This document shows, piece by piece, positions 43,658-52,621 of a DNA stretch of 64,000 nt. The notes under the pieces were generated by a model. That model was not told where the DNA came from and did not search any database. It saw only the letters and a list, made by a program, of their open reading frames with translations. The stretch covers positions 1,488,001 through 1,552,000 of the forward strand of contig OY282353.1 of the NCBI GenBank assembly GCA_958295465.1, given 5' to 3'. Every line of letters starts with the position of its first letter. Position 1 is the first letter of the stretch. The position numbers were made by a program, and so were the translations under genes. Source of the stretch: an uncultured Gammaproteobacteria bacterium (GTDB taxonomy: Bacteria > Pseudomonadota > Gammaproteobacteria > HK1).

Positions 43658-45019
43658 TCACGCCCGCCGGACCGTGCGGGAGGACACCTGCCGGAAGCGC
43701 CAGCCGAGGAGCACGGCGGCGAGGGTCGCGCCGACGGCGACCGCTATCATCAGGCCGGGCGCTCCCATCGCCCGGGGCACGGCGAGCCAGTAGCCGAGCG
43801 GGACCATGACGATCCAGAACGCGACGACGTAGAGCGCGGTCGCGGGCCAGACGTCCGATGCACCGCGTAGCGCGCCGATGAACACCGTCTGCACGCCGTC
43901 CGGGACCGCCGCGACCGCGCACACCAGGAGCGTCGGGACGGCGACCGCGAGCACCGCCGCGTCGGTCGTGTACAGCCTCGTGAACCAGACCGGCGCGAGG
44001 GCGAACACCACCGCGAGCCCCGCCATGTAGACCGCGGCCACGCCGGCGGCCACCCATCCGGCCCAGCGCACGCCGCTCCTGTCCCCGCGGCCCACCGCGT
44101 TCCCGACCCGGACGCTGGCCGCGGTCGCGAGACCGATGGCGCCCATGAATGCGAGGGCGAGCAGGTTCATCGGGATCGAGTAGCCGCCGACTTCCGCCGC
44201 GCCGAGCAGGCCGGCGATCAGGGTCATCGCCGCGAATGCGCTTGCCTCCATCCCGTGCGCGAGCCCCGCCGGCAGCCCGATCCGGCGCATGCGCGGGCCG
44301 AGACGCTCGGCCGGATCGCCCGCGGCCGTGATCCCGAAGCGCCGCCGGTTGACGAATCGGAGCACGTACAGCACGGCGGCGGCGAACATGCCCCAGCGGA
44401 CGATGCTCGTCGCGATCGCCGCGCCTTCCGCGCCGAGGGCCGGGAACCCGCCGTGGCCGAAGACCAGGAGCCAGTTCAGGCCGACGTTCAGGACGTTCGC
44501 ACCGATCATGATCACCATCCCCGGGATCGGACGGCCGATACCTTCGAGGAAAAAGCTCGTCGCCACGTACAGCAGCAGGCCCGGAAGCCCGAGGCCGAGC
44601 GCCGCCAGCACCCGGCCGCCGCCGGCCGCGATGTCCGCGGGCTGCCCGGCCGCGAGCAGGAACGATTCCCCGAACGCACACGCGAGCGCCATCAGCGCGC
44701 CGGCGCCGAGCGCGTGCACGAGCGCGGTGCGCCAGATCGCGCCGCATCCTTTCGGTTTGCCGGCTCCGACGGCCTGGGCGGTCATCACCACCGTGCCCAT
44801 CAGCAGCCCGATCCCCACGAGCAGCAGCGGGACCTGCGGCGCGACCGCGACCACGTACCAGGCGAGATCGTCCGCTGATGCGTGGCCGCTCATCGCGGTG
44901 TCCATCGCGACGATCGTCAACACCCCCAGCCGGGCGAGCATGACGGGAAACGCGAGGCGCATGGTCTCGCGCAGATGCGCGCGCAACGTATGCGGGCGAG
45001 TCGCGGGAAGATCGCGCAT
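43658..45019 (-). CDS. MATE family multidrug/cation efflux transporter
   Basis: 453 residues with about 12 membrane helices in two similar halves. The N-terminal region (RLAFPVMLARLGVLTIVAMD, DTAMSGH) and LMGTVVMTAQAVGAGKPKGC carry the MATE pattern, as does the second half (SIPMNLLALAFMGAIGLATA, ASVRVGNAVGRG). An inner-membrane Na+/H+-coupled exporter of drugs or metabolites; substrate not predictable. The stop lies 10 bp from the inverted-repeat element. Probably its own transcript. Confidence 0.9.
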   Translation of the reverse strand: MRDLPATRPHTLRAHLRETMRLAFPVMLARLGVLTIVAMDTAMSGHASADDLAWYVVAVAPQVPLLLVGIGLLMGTVVMTAQAVGAGKPKGCGAIWRTALVHALGAGALMALACAFGESFLLAAGQPADIAAGGGRVLAALGLGLPGLLLYVATSFFLEGIGRPIPGMVIMIGANVLNVGLNWLLVFGHGGFPALGAEGAAIATSIVRWGMFAAAVLYVLRFVNRRRFGITAAGDPAERLGPRMRRIGLPAGLAHGMEASAFAAMTLIAGLLGAAEVGGYSIPMNLLALAFMGAIGLATAASVRVGNAVGRGDRSGVRWAGWVAAGVAAVYMAGLAVVFALAPVWFTRLYTTDAAVLAVAVPTLLVCAVAAVPDGVQTVFIGALRGASDVWPATALYVVAFWIVMVPLGYWLAVPRAMGAPGLMIAVAVGATLAAVLLGWRFRQVSSRTVRRA

Positions 45020-45290
45020 CGGGCGCCGGCTCGCTGTTCAGGTGTCGATGCCGGCGGCGTATCCGGCGAACGTCGCACGACGTTCGGCGATCCGGCTCCG
45101 GCATCGGAGGGTCGAATGCACCGCCGGCCGGCGTCCCGGCGGGGCCGGCTGGATGCGTGCGGGGAACGGGCGGCTCGATTCCGCCCGCCCGCCGGAAAAC
45201 GATCCCTCGGCCGTCACCGCCCGCCACAAGCGTGCGGCGACCTTCCGGGCCGCTCCCGCTCCCTCGTCGCGCATCGTCGGCCGGACGCCA

Positions 45291-46811
45291 TTATCGGCCG
45301 CTCGCCTCCGGCGAGTCCGTATCCCGATTCCCCGCCGCCCGCGCTCCGGCGTCCCGGCCCGCGATCCGGCCGAACACCGCGCCCGAGGTGAGGCCCGTGC
45401 CTCCCGGATAGTTGAAGTAGAACAGTCCGCCGACCAGCTCCCCGGCACCGTAGAGCCCGAGGATCGGCCGCTCTCCCGTATCGAGGACCCGGCCCAAGGT
45501 GTCCACCCGCAGCCCGCCGAAGGTGAACGTGATGCCGCAGGTGACGGCGTATGCCTCGTAGGGTGGCGTGTCGAGGGGCTGCGCCCAGTTCGATTTCGGC
45601 ACCTCCAGCCCTTTCGTGCCGCACCCGTCCTTCACCGTCGGATCGAACGCCACGTCGGTGCGCACCGCGGCGTTCCAGGCCCTGACGGTGCGGAGGAATC
45701 CTTCCGGATCGACGTCATCGAGCTTGCCGGCCAGCTCCTCCGGCGAGCCGGCGATCACCTTCGTGCACTCGCGAATCCGGTACTCGTCGCGCAGCAGGTG
45801 GGCCACCTTCGCGTCGAACACCTGCCACGCGAACTGCCCCGGCTGCTCCAGCACCGCGCGGCCGTACGCCGCGTAGGTGTAGTTGCGGAAATCCGCGCCC
45901 TCGTCGACGAAACGCTCGCCGTTCGCGTTCACCATGATCCCGAAGGGATAGCTGTGCTTCTGGAAGCCGTCGCCGACCGACAGGTCTCCGAACTCCGGCG
46001 CGTTCCGGTCCCACCCCACGGAGTGGCATCCCGACCAGTTCCCGTAAGGCATCGCACCGGCTTCGAGCGCCATGCGGATCCCGTCGCCTGCGTTGAACCG
46101 CGTGCCCCGAACCTTCGCGAGATCCCAGCCGGGGCCGAGGTAGCGGGTGCGCCACTCGGCGTTCGACTCGAAGCCGCCGCAGGCGAGCACCACGGCACGT
46201 CCGCGCACCGTGAACGCACCGTCCGCGCCTCGCACCACGACGCCCCGTACCGCGCCGCCCTCTTCGATGAGCGACGTTGCACGCGATTCGTAGAGGATCT
46301 CGATGCCTTCGCGTTCGCAGCACTTCCGCAGATTCTCGACGAGCCCGGGACCGCCGCCCCAGGTCTCCACCGCGAGTCCGCCCCAGAACCGGAAGCGCCC
46401 GTCGATCCTGAACGCCTGGCGGCCGTAGGAGGGCTGGAAGCGGACCCCCTTGCTCCGCATCCACACCAAGGTGTCGAGGCTGTTCTCGACGAGGGTCTCG
46501 ACCAGGTCCGGATGGCCGCGGAAGCGGGTGACGCGCGCCATGTCGTCGTAGTACTGCTCGCGGGTGTAGCACCCGAAATCGGTGTTCTCGATCTCCCGCG
46601 CGGAGAAGTCCATCAACTTGACGAGATCCTCGACGCCGTCGAACACCACCCGCATCGCGCCCGCGGTGTAGCGGCTGTTCCCTCCGCTCTCGGCTTCGGG
46701 CGCGGCCTCCAGCATCAACACGCCGGCACCCTGTTCGCGCGCGGCCAGCGCGGCGCACATCGCCGCGTTGCCGGCCCCCACCACGACCACGTCGGCTTCG
46801 CGGTCCGCCAT
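45291..46811 (-). CDS. tcuA: FAD-dependent dehydrogenase, tricarballylate dehydrogenase (TcuA)-like
   Basis: 506 residues, fumarate-reductase/succinate-dehydrogenase flavoprotein superfamily. FAD binding at VVVGAGNAAMCAALAAREQG; then SGGNSRYTAGAMRVVFDG, EHRGHPDLVETLVENSLDTL-like region, VVLACGGFESNAEWRTRYLG, and the active-site region CGITFTFGGLRVDTLGRVLD plus GELVGGLFYFNYPGGTGLTS. The GGNSRYTAGAMR and FNYPGGTGL stretches are typical of TcuA/CobZ-type enzymes, which oxidise tricarballylate to cis-aconitate. No TcuB or TcuC gene is next to it, so the substrate may differ. ATG at 46811 preferred over 46820. Confidence 0.78.
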   Translation of the reverse strand: MADREADVVVVGAGNAAMCAALAAREQGAGVLMLEAAPEAESGGNSRYTAGAMRVVFDGVEDLVKLMDFSAREIENTDFGCYTREQYYDDMARVTRFRGHPDLVETLVENSLDTLVWMRSKGVRFQPSYGRQAFRIDGRFRFWGGLAVETWGGGPGLVENLRKCCEREGIEILYESRATSLIEEGGAVRGVVVRGADGAFTVRGRAVVLACGGFESNAEWRTRYLGPGWDLAKVRGTRFNAGDGIRMALEAGAMPYGNWSGCHSVGWDRNAPEFGDLSVGDGFQKHSYPFGIMVNANGERFVDEGADFRNYTYAAYGRAVLEQPGQFAWQVFDAKVAHLLRDEYRIRECTKVIAGSPEELAGKLDDVDPEGFLRTVRAWNAAVRTDVAFDPTVKDGCGTKGLEVPKSNWAQPLDTPPYEAYAVTCGITFTFGGLRVDTLGRVLDTGERPILGLYGAGELVGGLFYFNYPGGTGLTSGAVFGRIAGRDAGARAAGNRDTDSPEASGR

Positions 46812-46884
46812 CGTCTGCACTCCCTTCCGATCCGTCGTGCGGGTTTCCCCGGTGGCGACACCTGCGCCCGCTCTGCCGCCTCCC

Positions 46885-47469
46885 TCATTCGGGCGGGATG
46901 AGGACCAGCTTGCCGGTGAACGCCTTGGCCAGGAATGCTTCCTGCGCCCGGCGGATCTCGTGCAAGGGGAACGTCCTTGCCACCAGAGGGCGAATTTCGC
47001 CGCGCTCGACGTAGGAGACCAGGTTCTCGAAGACCTCGTCTTCCTGAAAGGTGCAACCGAACAGCGTCAGATCCTTGAGGTACAGCGTCCGCACGTCCAG
47101 CTCGACCAGCGGACCGGCGATCGCGCCGGCCGTCGCATAACGCCCGCCGCGCCGGAGCACGTCGAGGAGTCGCGGCCAGGATGCTCCGGCAACGAGATCG
47201 ACGACCACGTCGATGCCGTCGTGCCCGACCGCGATGGCGAGGTCGGCGTTTCGGTCCACGCCTTCGCCCGCGGCCACGATCCGGCCACAGCAGTCGGCGC
47301 CCTGGATGCGGGGAAAGTGCAGCGGGACGCCCATCCAGCTTGCATCCGCGTCATCGGTCGTGTCGAAGCCGTCCGCGCCGCCGGTCCCGGTGGCATCGCC
47401 GATCGTCTTCGAGTACCACCCGATGCGCGTGTTGACGTCGGTGTTGTTGACGCCCGCGGCGGCCACCAT
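46885..47469 (-). pseudogene. Zinc-type alcohol dehydrogenase/quinone reductase with internal deletion
   Basis: The MDR-family frame starts abruptly at VAAAGVNNTDVNTRIGWYSK and runs to FPRIQGADCCGRIVAAGEGV, which belongs to the catalytic domain. It then jumps to NADLAIAVGHDGIDVVVDLV, ASWPRLLDVLRRGGRYATAG and LYLKDLTLFGCTFQEDEVF, the end of the nucleotide-binding domain. About 100 residues that should hold GERVLV and the GxGxxG loop are missing, although the frame is kept. The N-terminus is replaced by an enoyl-CoA hydratase start. It cannot bind NAD(P)H normally. Part of a patch of gene debris. Confidence 0.72.
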
Positions 47470-47632
47470 CGGCGGTGAGGATCCCGACCCGCAGCTCCGG
47501 GGCGTCGCGCAACGTCCCGAACGCCTCGCCCAGCTCCCGGCTCATCGCATGGTCGATGGCGTTGACCTTGGGCTTGTTCAGCCTGACTTCGAGCACCGGG
47601 CCGTCGCGCTCGACTTCTACGTGTCGTGCCAC
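47470..47632 (-). pseudogene. Enoyl-CoA hydratase 5' fragment joined to the dehydrogenase remnant
   Basis: From the ATG at 47632: MARHVEVERDGPVLEVRLNK, PKVNAIDHAMSRELGEAFGT, then APELRVGILTADGG, the clear start of a crotonase-fold enzyme. At DGGR the sequence passes into the dehydrogenase (shared bases GTGGCCGCCGCGGGCGT read in another frame), so the remaining ~200 residues are absent. The joint looks like an illegitimate recombination at short G+C-rich homology. Confidence 0.68.
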
Positions 47633-47676
47633 ACGATCTCCCTCCCTCCATTCGAACAGGCCCGCCGGTGCGTCCC

Positions 47677-47765
47677 GCTCACGCGAGCGTCGGCGTCACC
47701 TCCTCGATGAACAGCTCCAGCGAACGCTTCTGCTCCTTCAGCCCGAGGCCCAGGCTATGGCGGCC
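47677..47765 (-). pseudogene. LLM-class flavin oxidoreductase 3' remnant (tentative)
   Basis: A short minus-strand end reading SLGLGLKEQKRSLELFIEEV then TPTLA and stop. It resembles the last residues of luciferase-like monooxygenases (EQKRSLELFAREVMP). Only ~28 codons are visible and the frame fails upstream. The remaining 47766-48150 holds nothing I can name. Confidence 0.4.
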
Positions 47766-48150
47766 GTTCGCCGATCATCGCCGAGGCGTCGGTGATGGCC
47801 CGAGACGACTGCCGCCGGCGCGGGGGCCTCGTGGCCGTCCCGCGGGCGGGCGGCATCGCCGGCGCCGGACCGCTTCCGACCGGCCCGGCCAGACTAGCAT
47901 CATGTGGCGAATCTCGGACACCAGGCATGAATTCCGGGATCGGTTCGGCATTTCTCCCGGAATGGACCTTTTCAAGACACAATAAGGCGGGATCATGATG
48001 GGGGTCGGCTCGACGACCGGGCACAGGCCGGGCATGGGCCGGACGAGGAGGCCCGCGTGCGTTTTTCGGTCACGGCTGCTCCCGGCCGCGACCGCTCCGG
48101 TCACGGACGCTCCGGAGGCGACCCACGGTGTTCCGCGAGGATGGTGGCGC

Positions 48151-49263
48151 ATGAGAATCAAGAGCATCGAGACCTACGACAACCGCCATGTCTGCATGGT
48201 GCGGGTGCGTTCGGACAGCGGCGAGGAAGGTTGGGGGCAGACCGCGCCCTACCACGCGGACGTCACCGCCCGGGTGCTGCACCGCCAGGTCGCGCCCCAT
48301 GCCCTCGGCGCCGACCCTCTCGACGTCGACCCGCTGATGAACCGGATCCCGGAAGCGGAGCACAAGTTCCCGGGCTCCTACCTGCGCCGCGCCATGGCCG
48401 GGCTCGATACGGCCCTGTGGGACCTGCGCGGCAAGCTCGAAGGCAAGAGCGTCTGCGCATTGCTCGGCGGCACGCCGCGCCCCGTTCGGGTCTACGGATC
48501 GAGCATGCGGCGCGACATCACGCCGCGCGACGAGGTGGAACGCCTGCTCCGCCTGCGGGGCGAATGCGGCTATGACGCCTTCAAGTTCCGCATCGGCCGT
48601 GAATGCGGCCACGATCGGGACCAATGGCCGGGGCGCACGGAGGAGATCGTGGCCAATGTCGGCAAGGCGTTGCGCGGCGAGGCCGATCTCCTGGTGGACG
48701 CGAACAGCGGCTATACGCCGGCGCGCGCCATCGAAACGGGCCGGATGCTGGCGGACCACGGGGTGTGCCACTTCGAGGAACCCTGCCCCTACTGGGAGCT
48801 GGAATGGACCAGGGAGGTCACCGCCGCGCTCACCCCTCTCGACGTCGACGTGACCGGCGGCGAGCAGGACTGCGACCTGGCCACCTGGCGGCGGATCATC
48901 GACATGCGGGCGGTCGACGTGGTGCAGCCGGACATCTGCTACCTGGGCGGGCTCACCCGGACCTTGCGCGTCGCGGCGATGGCCCGGGCCGCGGGCCTGC
49001 CCTGCACTCCCCACTCGGCCAACCTCAGCCTGGTCACGGTCTTCACCCTCCACATGATGGGAGCCATCGCGGGGGCGGGACCCTACGTCGAGTTCACCAT
49101 CGAGGGTTCGGACTACTACCCCTGGCAGGACGGGCTCTTCGACCCGGCCCTGATCGTCCGTGACGGCAAGGTCCGGATACCGGACGGCCCGGGCTGGGGC
49201 GTCGAGATCAACCGGCGCTGGCTGGAAGAGGCCGAGTACGCGATCAGCGAGGCGCAGGGATAA
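48151..49263 (+). CDS. Mandelate racemase/muconate-lactonizing enzyme family protein (enolase superfamily)
   Basis: 370 residues. Capping domain from [20 protein letters not shown], then a TIM barrel. The catalytic pattern can be followed: Lys in [10 protein letters not shown] (K-x-R in place of K-x-K), metal ligands Asp in [10 protein letters not shown], Glu in [10 protein letters not shown] and Glu in TGGEQD, and a general acid/base His in [10 protein letters not shown]. Probably a sugar-acid or hydroxy-acid dehydratase or racemase. The ATG at 48151 is chosen because the N-terminal strand starts there. No sugar-acid genes flank it, so the substrate is open. Confidence 0.86.
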   Translation: MRIKSIETYDNRHVCMVRVRSDSGEEGWGQTAPYHADVTARVLHRQVAPHALGADPLDVDPLMNRIPEAEHKFPGSYLRRAMAGLDTALWDLRGKLEGKSVCALLGGTPRPVRVYGSSMRRDITPRDEVERLLRLRGECGYDAFKFRIGRECGHDRDQWPGRTEEIVANVGKALRGEADLLVDANSGYTPARAIETGRMLADHGVCHFEEPCPYWELEWTREVTAALTPLDVDVTGGEQDCDLATWRRIIDMRAVDVVQPDICYLGGLTRTLRVAAMARAAGLPCTPHSANLSLVTVFTLHMMGAIAGAGPYVEFTIEGSDYYPWQDGLFDPALIVRDGKVRIPDGPGWGVEINRRWLEEAEYAISEAQG

Positions 49264-49631
49264 GGCGGGCGTGGAAACGGGGGCGGTCTCGATTTCGGCA
49301 TGGTGGATACCTCCTCCCCTAACCCGGCATAGCCGGAACCAAACGCCGGTTGGCGGAAAAATCTTCATCGTTTTGTCGAAGACTTCACGGGTAAGGGACT
49401 AAGGGTCAGGTGTTCACGAAACCGGGTCGACTCCATCCAACTGCTCGACCTCGCCGTCGTACCCTGAACTTGACGAACGGCCCCACGCAACGACAATCGG
49501 CGAGGAGCGTCGAAGGCCGCCCTTCACGGTGCGGCGGGATCCGGCCTTTGCCGATGGCGCGCACGGAACAAGGCTGTTCTCCGCTCGTCCGCGCCGGCGG
49601 TCGCCGCTTGCATAACGGAGATTCAAGGGAA
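49264..49631. other. Intergenic stretch before hom, nothing recognised
   Basis: About 370 bp without a convincing gene, riboswitch or leader peptide. The region 49330-49400 is slightly more AT-rich and may contain the hom promoter. Confidence 0.4.
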
Positions 49632-50945
49632 ATGACCCCGGTCCGGATCGGAGTGCTCGGTCTCGGCACGGTCGGCGGCGGGACCGTCAACGTGCTGAAG
49701 CGCAACGCGGAGGAGATCGCGCGCCGGGCCGGGCGCGGCATCGTGGTCACGCGGGCGGCGGCGCGATCGCTCGACAGAGAGCGCATCTGCTCCACCGAAG
49801 GGATCGCCCTGACCACCGACCCGGCCGACGTCGTCCGGGACCCGGACGTCGAGGTCGTCGTCGAGCTCATCGGCGGCGCCGACCCCGCCCGCGGGCTCGT
49901 CCTGGAGGCCATCGGGCGCGGCAAGCACGTAGTCACCGCGAACAAGGCGCTCATCGCGATGCACGGCAACGCGATCTTCGAGGCTGCGCACGCGCGCGGG
50001 GTGATGGTGGCGTTCGAGGCCGCGGTGGCGGGCGGGATCCCGATCATCAAGGCGTTGCGCGAAGGGCTGGCCGGCAACCGGATCGAATGGCTCGCCGGCA
50101 TCATCAACGGCACCAGCAACTTCATCCTGACCGAGATGCGCGAACGCGGCGCCGCGTTCGACGACGTCCTCGGCGAGGCGCAACGGCTCGGCTACGCGGA
50201 AGCCGATCCCACGTTCGACATCGAGGGGATCGACGCCGCCCACAAGCTCGCGATCCTCGCCGCGATCGCGTTCGGCATGCCTCTCGACTTCGATCGTGTC
50301 CATACGGAGGGCATCACCCGGGTGACGCCGGAAGACGTCGGTTACGCCGAGCAGCTCGGCTACCGCATCAAGCATCTCGGGATCGCGCGCCGCACCGGGG
50401 CCGGGGTGGAGATGCGGGTGCATCCGACGCTGGTCCCGGAGCGGGAGCTGATCGCGAACGTCAACGGGGTCATGAACGCGGTGCTGGTCAAGGGGGACGC
50501 GGTGGGGCGCACGCTCTACAACGGCCCCGGGGCCGGCGCCGAGCCGACCGCCTCGGCGGTGGTCGCGGATCTCGTGGACGTGGTGCGGACCCTGACCACG
50601 GACCCGAACAACCGCGTCCCCCATCTCGCGTTCCAGCCCGGCGCCCTCGCATCGGTGCCGGTGCTGCCCGTCGAGGAGGCCGAGACGGCGTTCTACCTGA
50701 AGATGTTGGCCTCGGACCGGCCCGGCGTCCTCGCCGAGATCGCGACGATCTTCGGCGAGGCGGGGATCAGCATCGAGGCGGTGGTGCAGCCGGAGCCGCC
50801 GCGCGGCGCCGCCGTGGCGAAGCTCGTGATGCTGACCCACCGTGTGCGCGAGAGGCAGATGAACCAGGCGGTCGCGCGGATCGAGGCGCTGCCGGTCGTC
50901 GAGGGCAGTGTGACGTGCATCCGGATGGAACATCTCGACGGCTGA
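49632..50945 (+). CDS. hom: Homoserine dehydrogenase
   Basis: 437 residues, the NAD(P)H-dependent step from aspartate semialdehyde to homoserine on the way to Met and Thr. NAD-binding VRIGVLGLGTVGGGTVNVLK, GKHVVTANKALIAMHG, FEAAVAGGIPIIKALREGLA, GIINGTSNFILTEM (signature), EADPTFDIEGIDAAHKLAIL with the catalytic Lys, and a C-terminal ACT regulatory domain (DRPGVLAEIATIFGEAGISI). The stand-alone form with an ACT domain is usual in proteobacteria without an aspartokinase fusion. ATG at 49632 follows GGGAA at 49628. Intact. Confidence 0.95.
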   Translation: MTPVRIGVLGLGTVGGGTVNVLKRNAEEIARRAGRGIVVTRAAARSLDRERICSTEGIALTTDPADVVRDPDVEVVVELIGGADPARGLVLEAIGRGKHVVTANKALIAMHGNAIFEAAHARGVMVAFEAAVAGGIPIIKALREGLAGNRIEWLAGIINGTSNFILTEMRERGAAFDDVLGEAQRLGYAEADPTFDIEGIDAAHKLAILAAIAFGMPLDFDRVHTEGITRVTPEDVGYAEQLGYRIKHLGIARRTGAGVEMRVHPTLVPERELIANVNGVMNAVLVKGDAVGRTLYNGPGAGAEPTASAVVADLVDVVRTLTTDPNNRVPHLAFQPGALASVPVLPVEEAETAFYLKMLASDRPGVLAEIATIFGEAGISIEAVVQPEPPRGAAVAKLVMLTHRVRERQMNQAVARIEALPVVEGSVTCIRMEHLDG

Positions 50946-50961
50946 AGGACGGCGTGGTGTA

Positions 50962-51927
50962 ATGGATCAAACGATGCGATACCCGGCGAGGGTCGACACC
51001 ATGCCCGATCATGGCGATCCGCAGTTGTTCCGTCTTCATTTCAAGGGGGCCGGCACGGAAGGCCATACGCTGCCGGCGGTTCTGCTGGTGCGGGCAATCA
51101 ACTCGGTGCAGAGAATCGTTCGCTTGCTGGACAGTTTTGACCGGGTTCGTCAATCGGTACAGTATCAGGATTATCTCTCGGAAAAGCACTTGAGACATCA
51201 GTCCCAAGTTTATCTTCCGGCAAAGCACTTGAGATATCAGTCCCAGGATTATCTCTCGGAAAAGCACTTGAGATATCTGGTTTCTCGGAAAATCCGGAAT
51301 CGCTTCGAGTTATTCTTCCAAACGCCTGAAAAAGGAAGCTTCGCTCTGCCAGTGGCAATCGGCCGTTCGCAGAGGTATGGAGCGCGTTCCACAGACGTTG
51401 AGTTGAAGGCAATCTGGAATACATTTTGCCAATTTACAGAAGCCATGGGCATGGTGAACCTGGACCGGCTTTGCGAAATCGTGCCGGATTCGGACTATCG
51501 CGAATTATTGATCCAGGACTATCGATCAGCTCTGCCGCCAATTGATACGCGCATCACTCTTTCCATCGAGGATGGATACGGCCGACCGATACTCGACGGC
51601 GAGATAGCGAGGGCGTGTATCGAGAAATTACCTCATGAAGTCATTGAAAAGGAGGTCTTCACGTTCTGCAACGTCCGGTACCGGGCCGAGCCTCCGTTGC
51701 GTTTTCAAGTCAATCTTGACCGTGACTGGCGGAACCGGATCTACTATATCAGGGGTGATTTCGGAATCGAACTTTTCGCCGAATCCCTGCAGGAGTTGGA
51801 GGAAGCTCTGGATTCGGCCCTCGATATGTTGTGGGAAGAATACGCACAGGAACGTCCTGAACGGTTATCGGGCGATGCGCGTGAATTGAGACTCGCACTT
51901 CTCGGTCGGATTCGGAGAACAGAATGA
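50962..51927 (+). CDS. Hypothetical protein, partner of a HicA-like protein; contains 13-residue tandem repeats
   Basis: 321 residues, not recognised. N-terminal mixed alpha/beta region (LFRLHFKGAGTEGHTLPAVL, VRAINSVQRIVRLLDSFDRV), then three 13-residue repeats (QDYLSEKHLRHQS and variants), then RFELFFQTPEKGSFALPVAI and a C-terminal acidic helix (SLQELEEALDSALDMLWEEY). Codon use is clearly more AT-rich than that of hom just upstream, so recent transfer is likely. Its TGA overlaps the ATG of the HicA-like gene by 4 bp, so the two are made together. Probably a two-gene module of toxin-antitoxin or defence type; that is inference. Confidence 0.6.
   Translation: MDQTMRYPARVDTMPDHGDPQLFRLHFKGAGTEGHTLPAVLLVRAINSVQRIVRLLDSFDRVRQSVQYQDYLSEKHLRHQSQVYLPAKHLRYQSQDYLSEKHLRYLVSRKIRNRFELFFQTPEKGSFALPVAIGRSQRYGARSTDVELKAIWNTFCQFTEAMGMVNLDRLCEIVPDSDYRELLIQDYRSALPPIDTRITLSIEDGYGRPILDGEIARACIEKLPHEVIEKEVFTFCNVRYRAEPPLRFQVNLDRDWRNRIYYIRGDFGIELFAESLQELEEALDSALDMLWEEYAQERPERLSGDARELRLALLGRIRRTE
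51166..51282 (+). repeat. 39-bp tandem repeat, three units, inside the hypothetical gene
   Basis: Units begin at 51166, 51205 and 51244. Shared core AAAGCACTTGAGA(C/T)AT. Each unit encodes 13 residues, so copy-number changes keep the frame. It interrupts an otherwise globular protein between its N- and C-terminal parts. Confidence 0.85.
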
Positions 51928-52235
51928 CGCTCAAACGTGGAAAAGTGGAACAGGCACTCGAAAGCAAGGGTTTCATGAAACAACAGAAAAAACATGTATT
52001 TTTCGTTTACCACACGCACGAGGAGAGATTGAAGACTTCCGTGTGGACGATGATGTCGCACGGCAATAGCGGCGTGGATATTGGCAAATCATTGATCGCC
52101 AAAATGGCGCGGCAATGCCGGATAGAGAAGGTAGAGCTCGAACGCTTGATAGACTGCTCTCTCTCCCAGAAAGATTACGAGACTCTGCTTATCAAAAAGA
52201 AGGTAATCGTGGTTCCAAACGTGGCCGCCCGGTGA
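51924..52235 (+). CDS. HicA-like small protein (possible mRNA-interferase-type module)
   Basis: 103 residues: KRGKVEQALESKGFMKQQKK, HVFFVYHTHEERLKTSVWTM, MSHGNSGVDIGKSLIAKMAR and SQKDYETLLIKKKVI. The pattern of a short double-stranded-RNA-binding-like fold, with H-x-F and a conserved (S/T)-HG-x-SG-x-DI motif carrying the His, matches HicA-like proteins that are longer than classic 60-residue HicA toxins. It overlaps the upstream gene by ATGA. Without a HicB-type partner its role as toxin is uncertain; the 321-residue neighbour may be its regulator. Lower G+C than the surroundings. Confidence 0.6.
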   Translation: MTLKRGKVEQALESKGFMKQQKKHVFFVYHTHEERLKTSVWTMMSHGNSGVDIGKSLIAKMARQCRIEKVELERLIDCSLSQKDYETLLIKKKVIVVPNVAAR

Positions 52236-52621
52236 ATGACGCTGTTCCGCCGACCGGGGCGGCTCTGCCCGTCCGTGTCGTGTACGACGCCAAACGAGCT
52301 CCTCGCGCCACCTGTCTCGGCAGGCAATGAACCTGCATGGAGAATTTCTGCAAGCCGCGTCGTCACACCAAAACAGCTTCGGAGCCCTCACCTCGTTCGG
52401 GGACTACATTCCGCACGTGCCTGAAAGCGATCCTGAAGAAGGCGTGGGACAGGGCCGGAGTGCTACCGATTTTCTGAAGATAGATCAATCAATTGCACAG
52501 GCAGTCTCCAAGATGGCGTTTTCTCCGGGCCAACGTTTTCAGCCGTTATGGCTCGACCGGACACCTGCTCCCGATGTGCCGTCCGCGTACGTCGGTTGCC
52601 GCGGTATTGGACCACTGAACC
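52236..52621. other. Intergenic stretch, no gene seen
   Basis: About 385 bp between the HicA-like gene and the RpfE-like gene. The left part keeps the lower G+C of the transferred module; the right part is normal. No RNA gene or repeat recognised. Confidence 0.4.

Noticed and set aside
51166..51282. 39-bp repeats as a second small CRISPR array
   Set aside because: Units are contiguous without spacers, stay in frame inside an ORF and vary between copies; a coding tandem repeat explains them.
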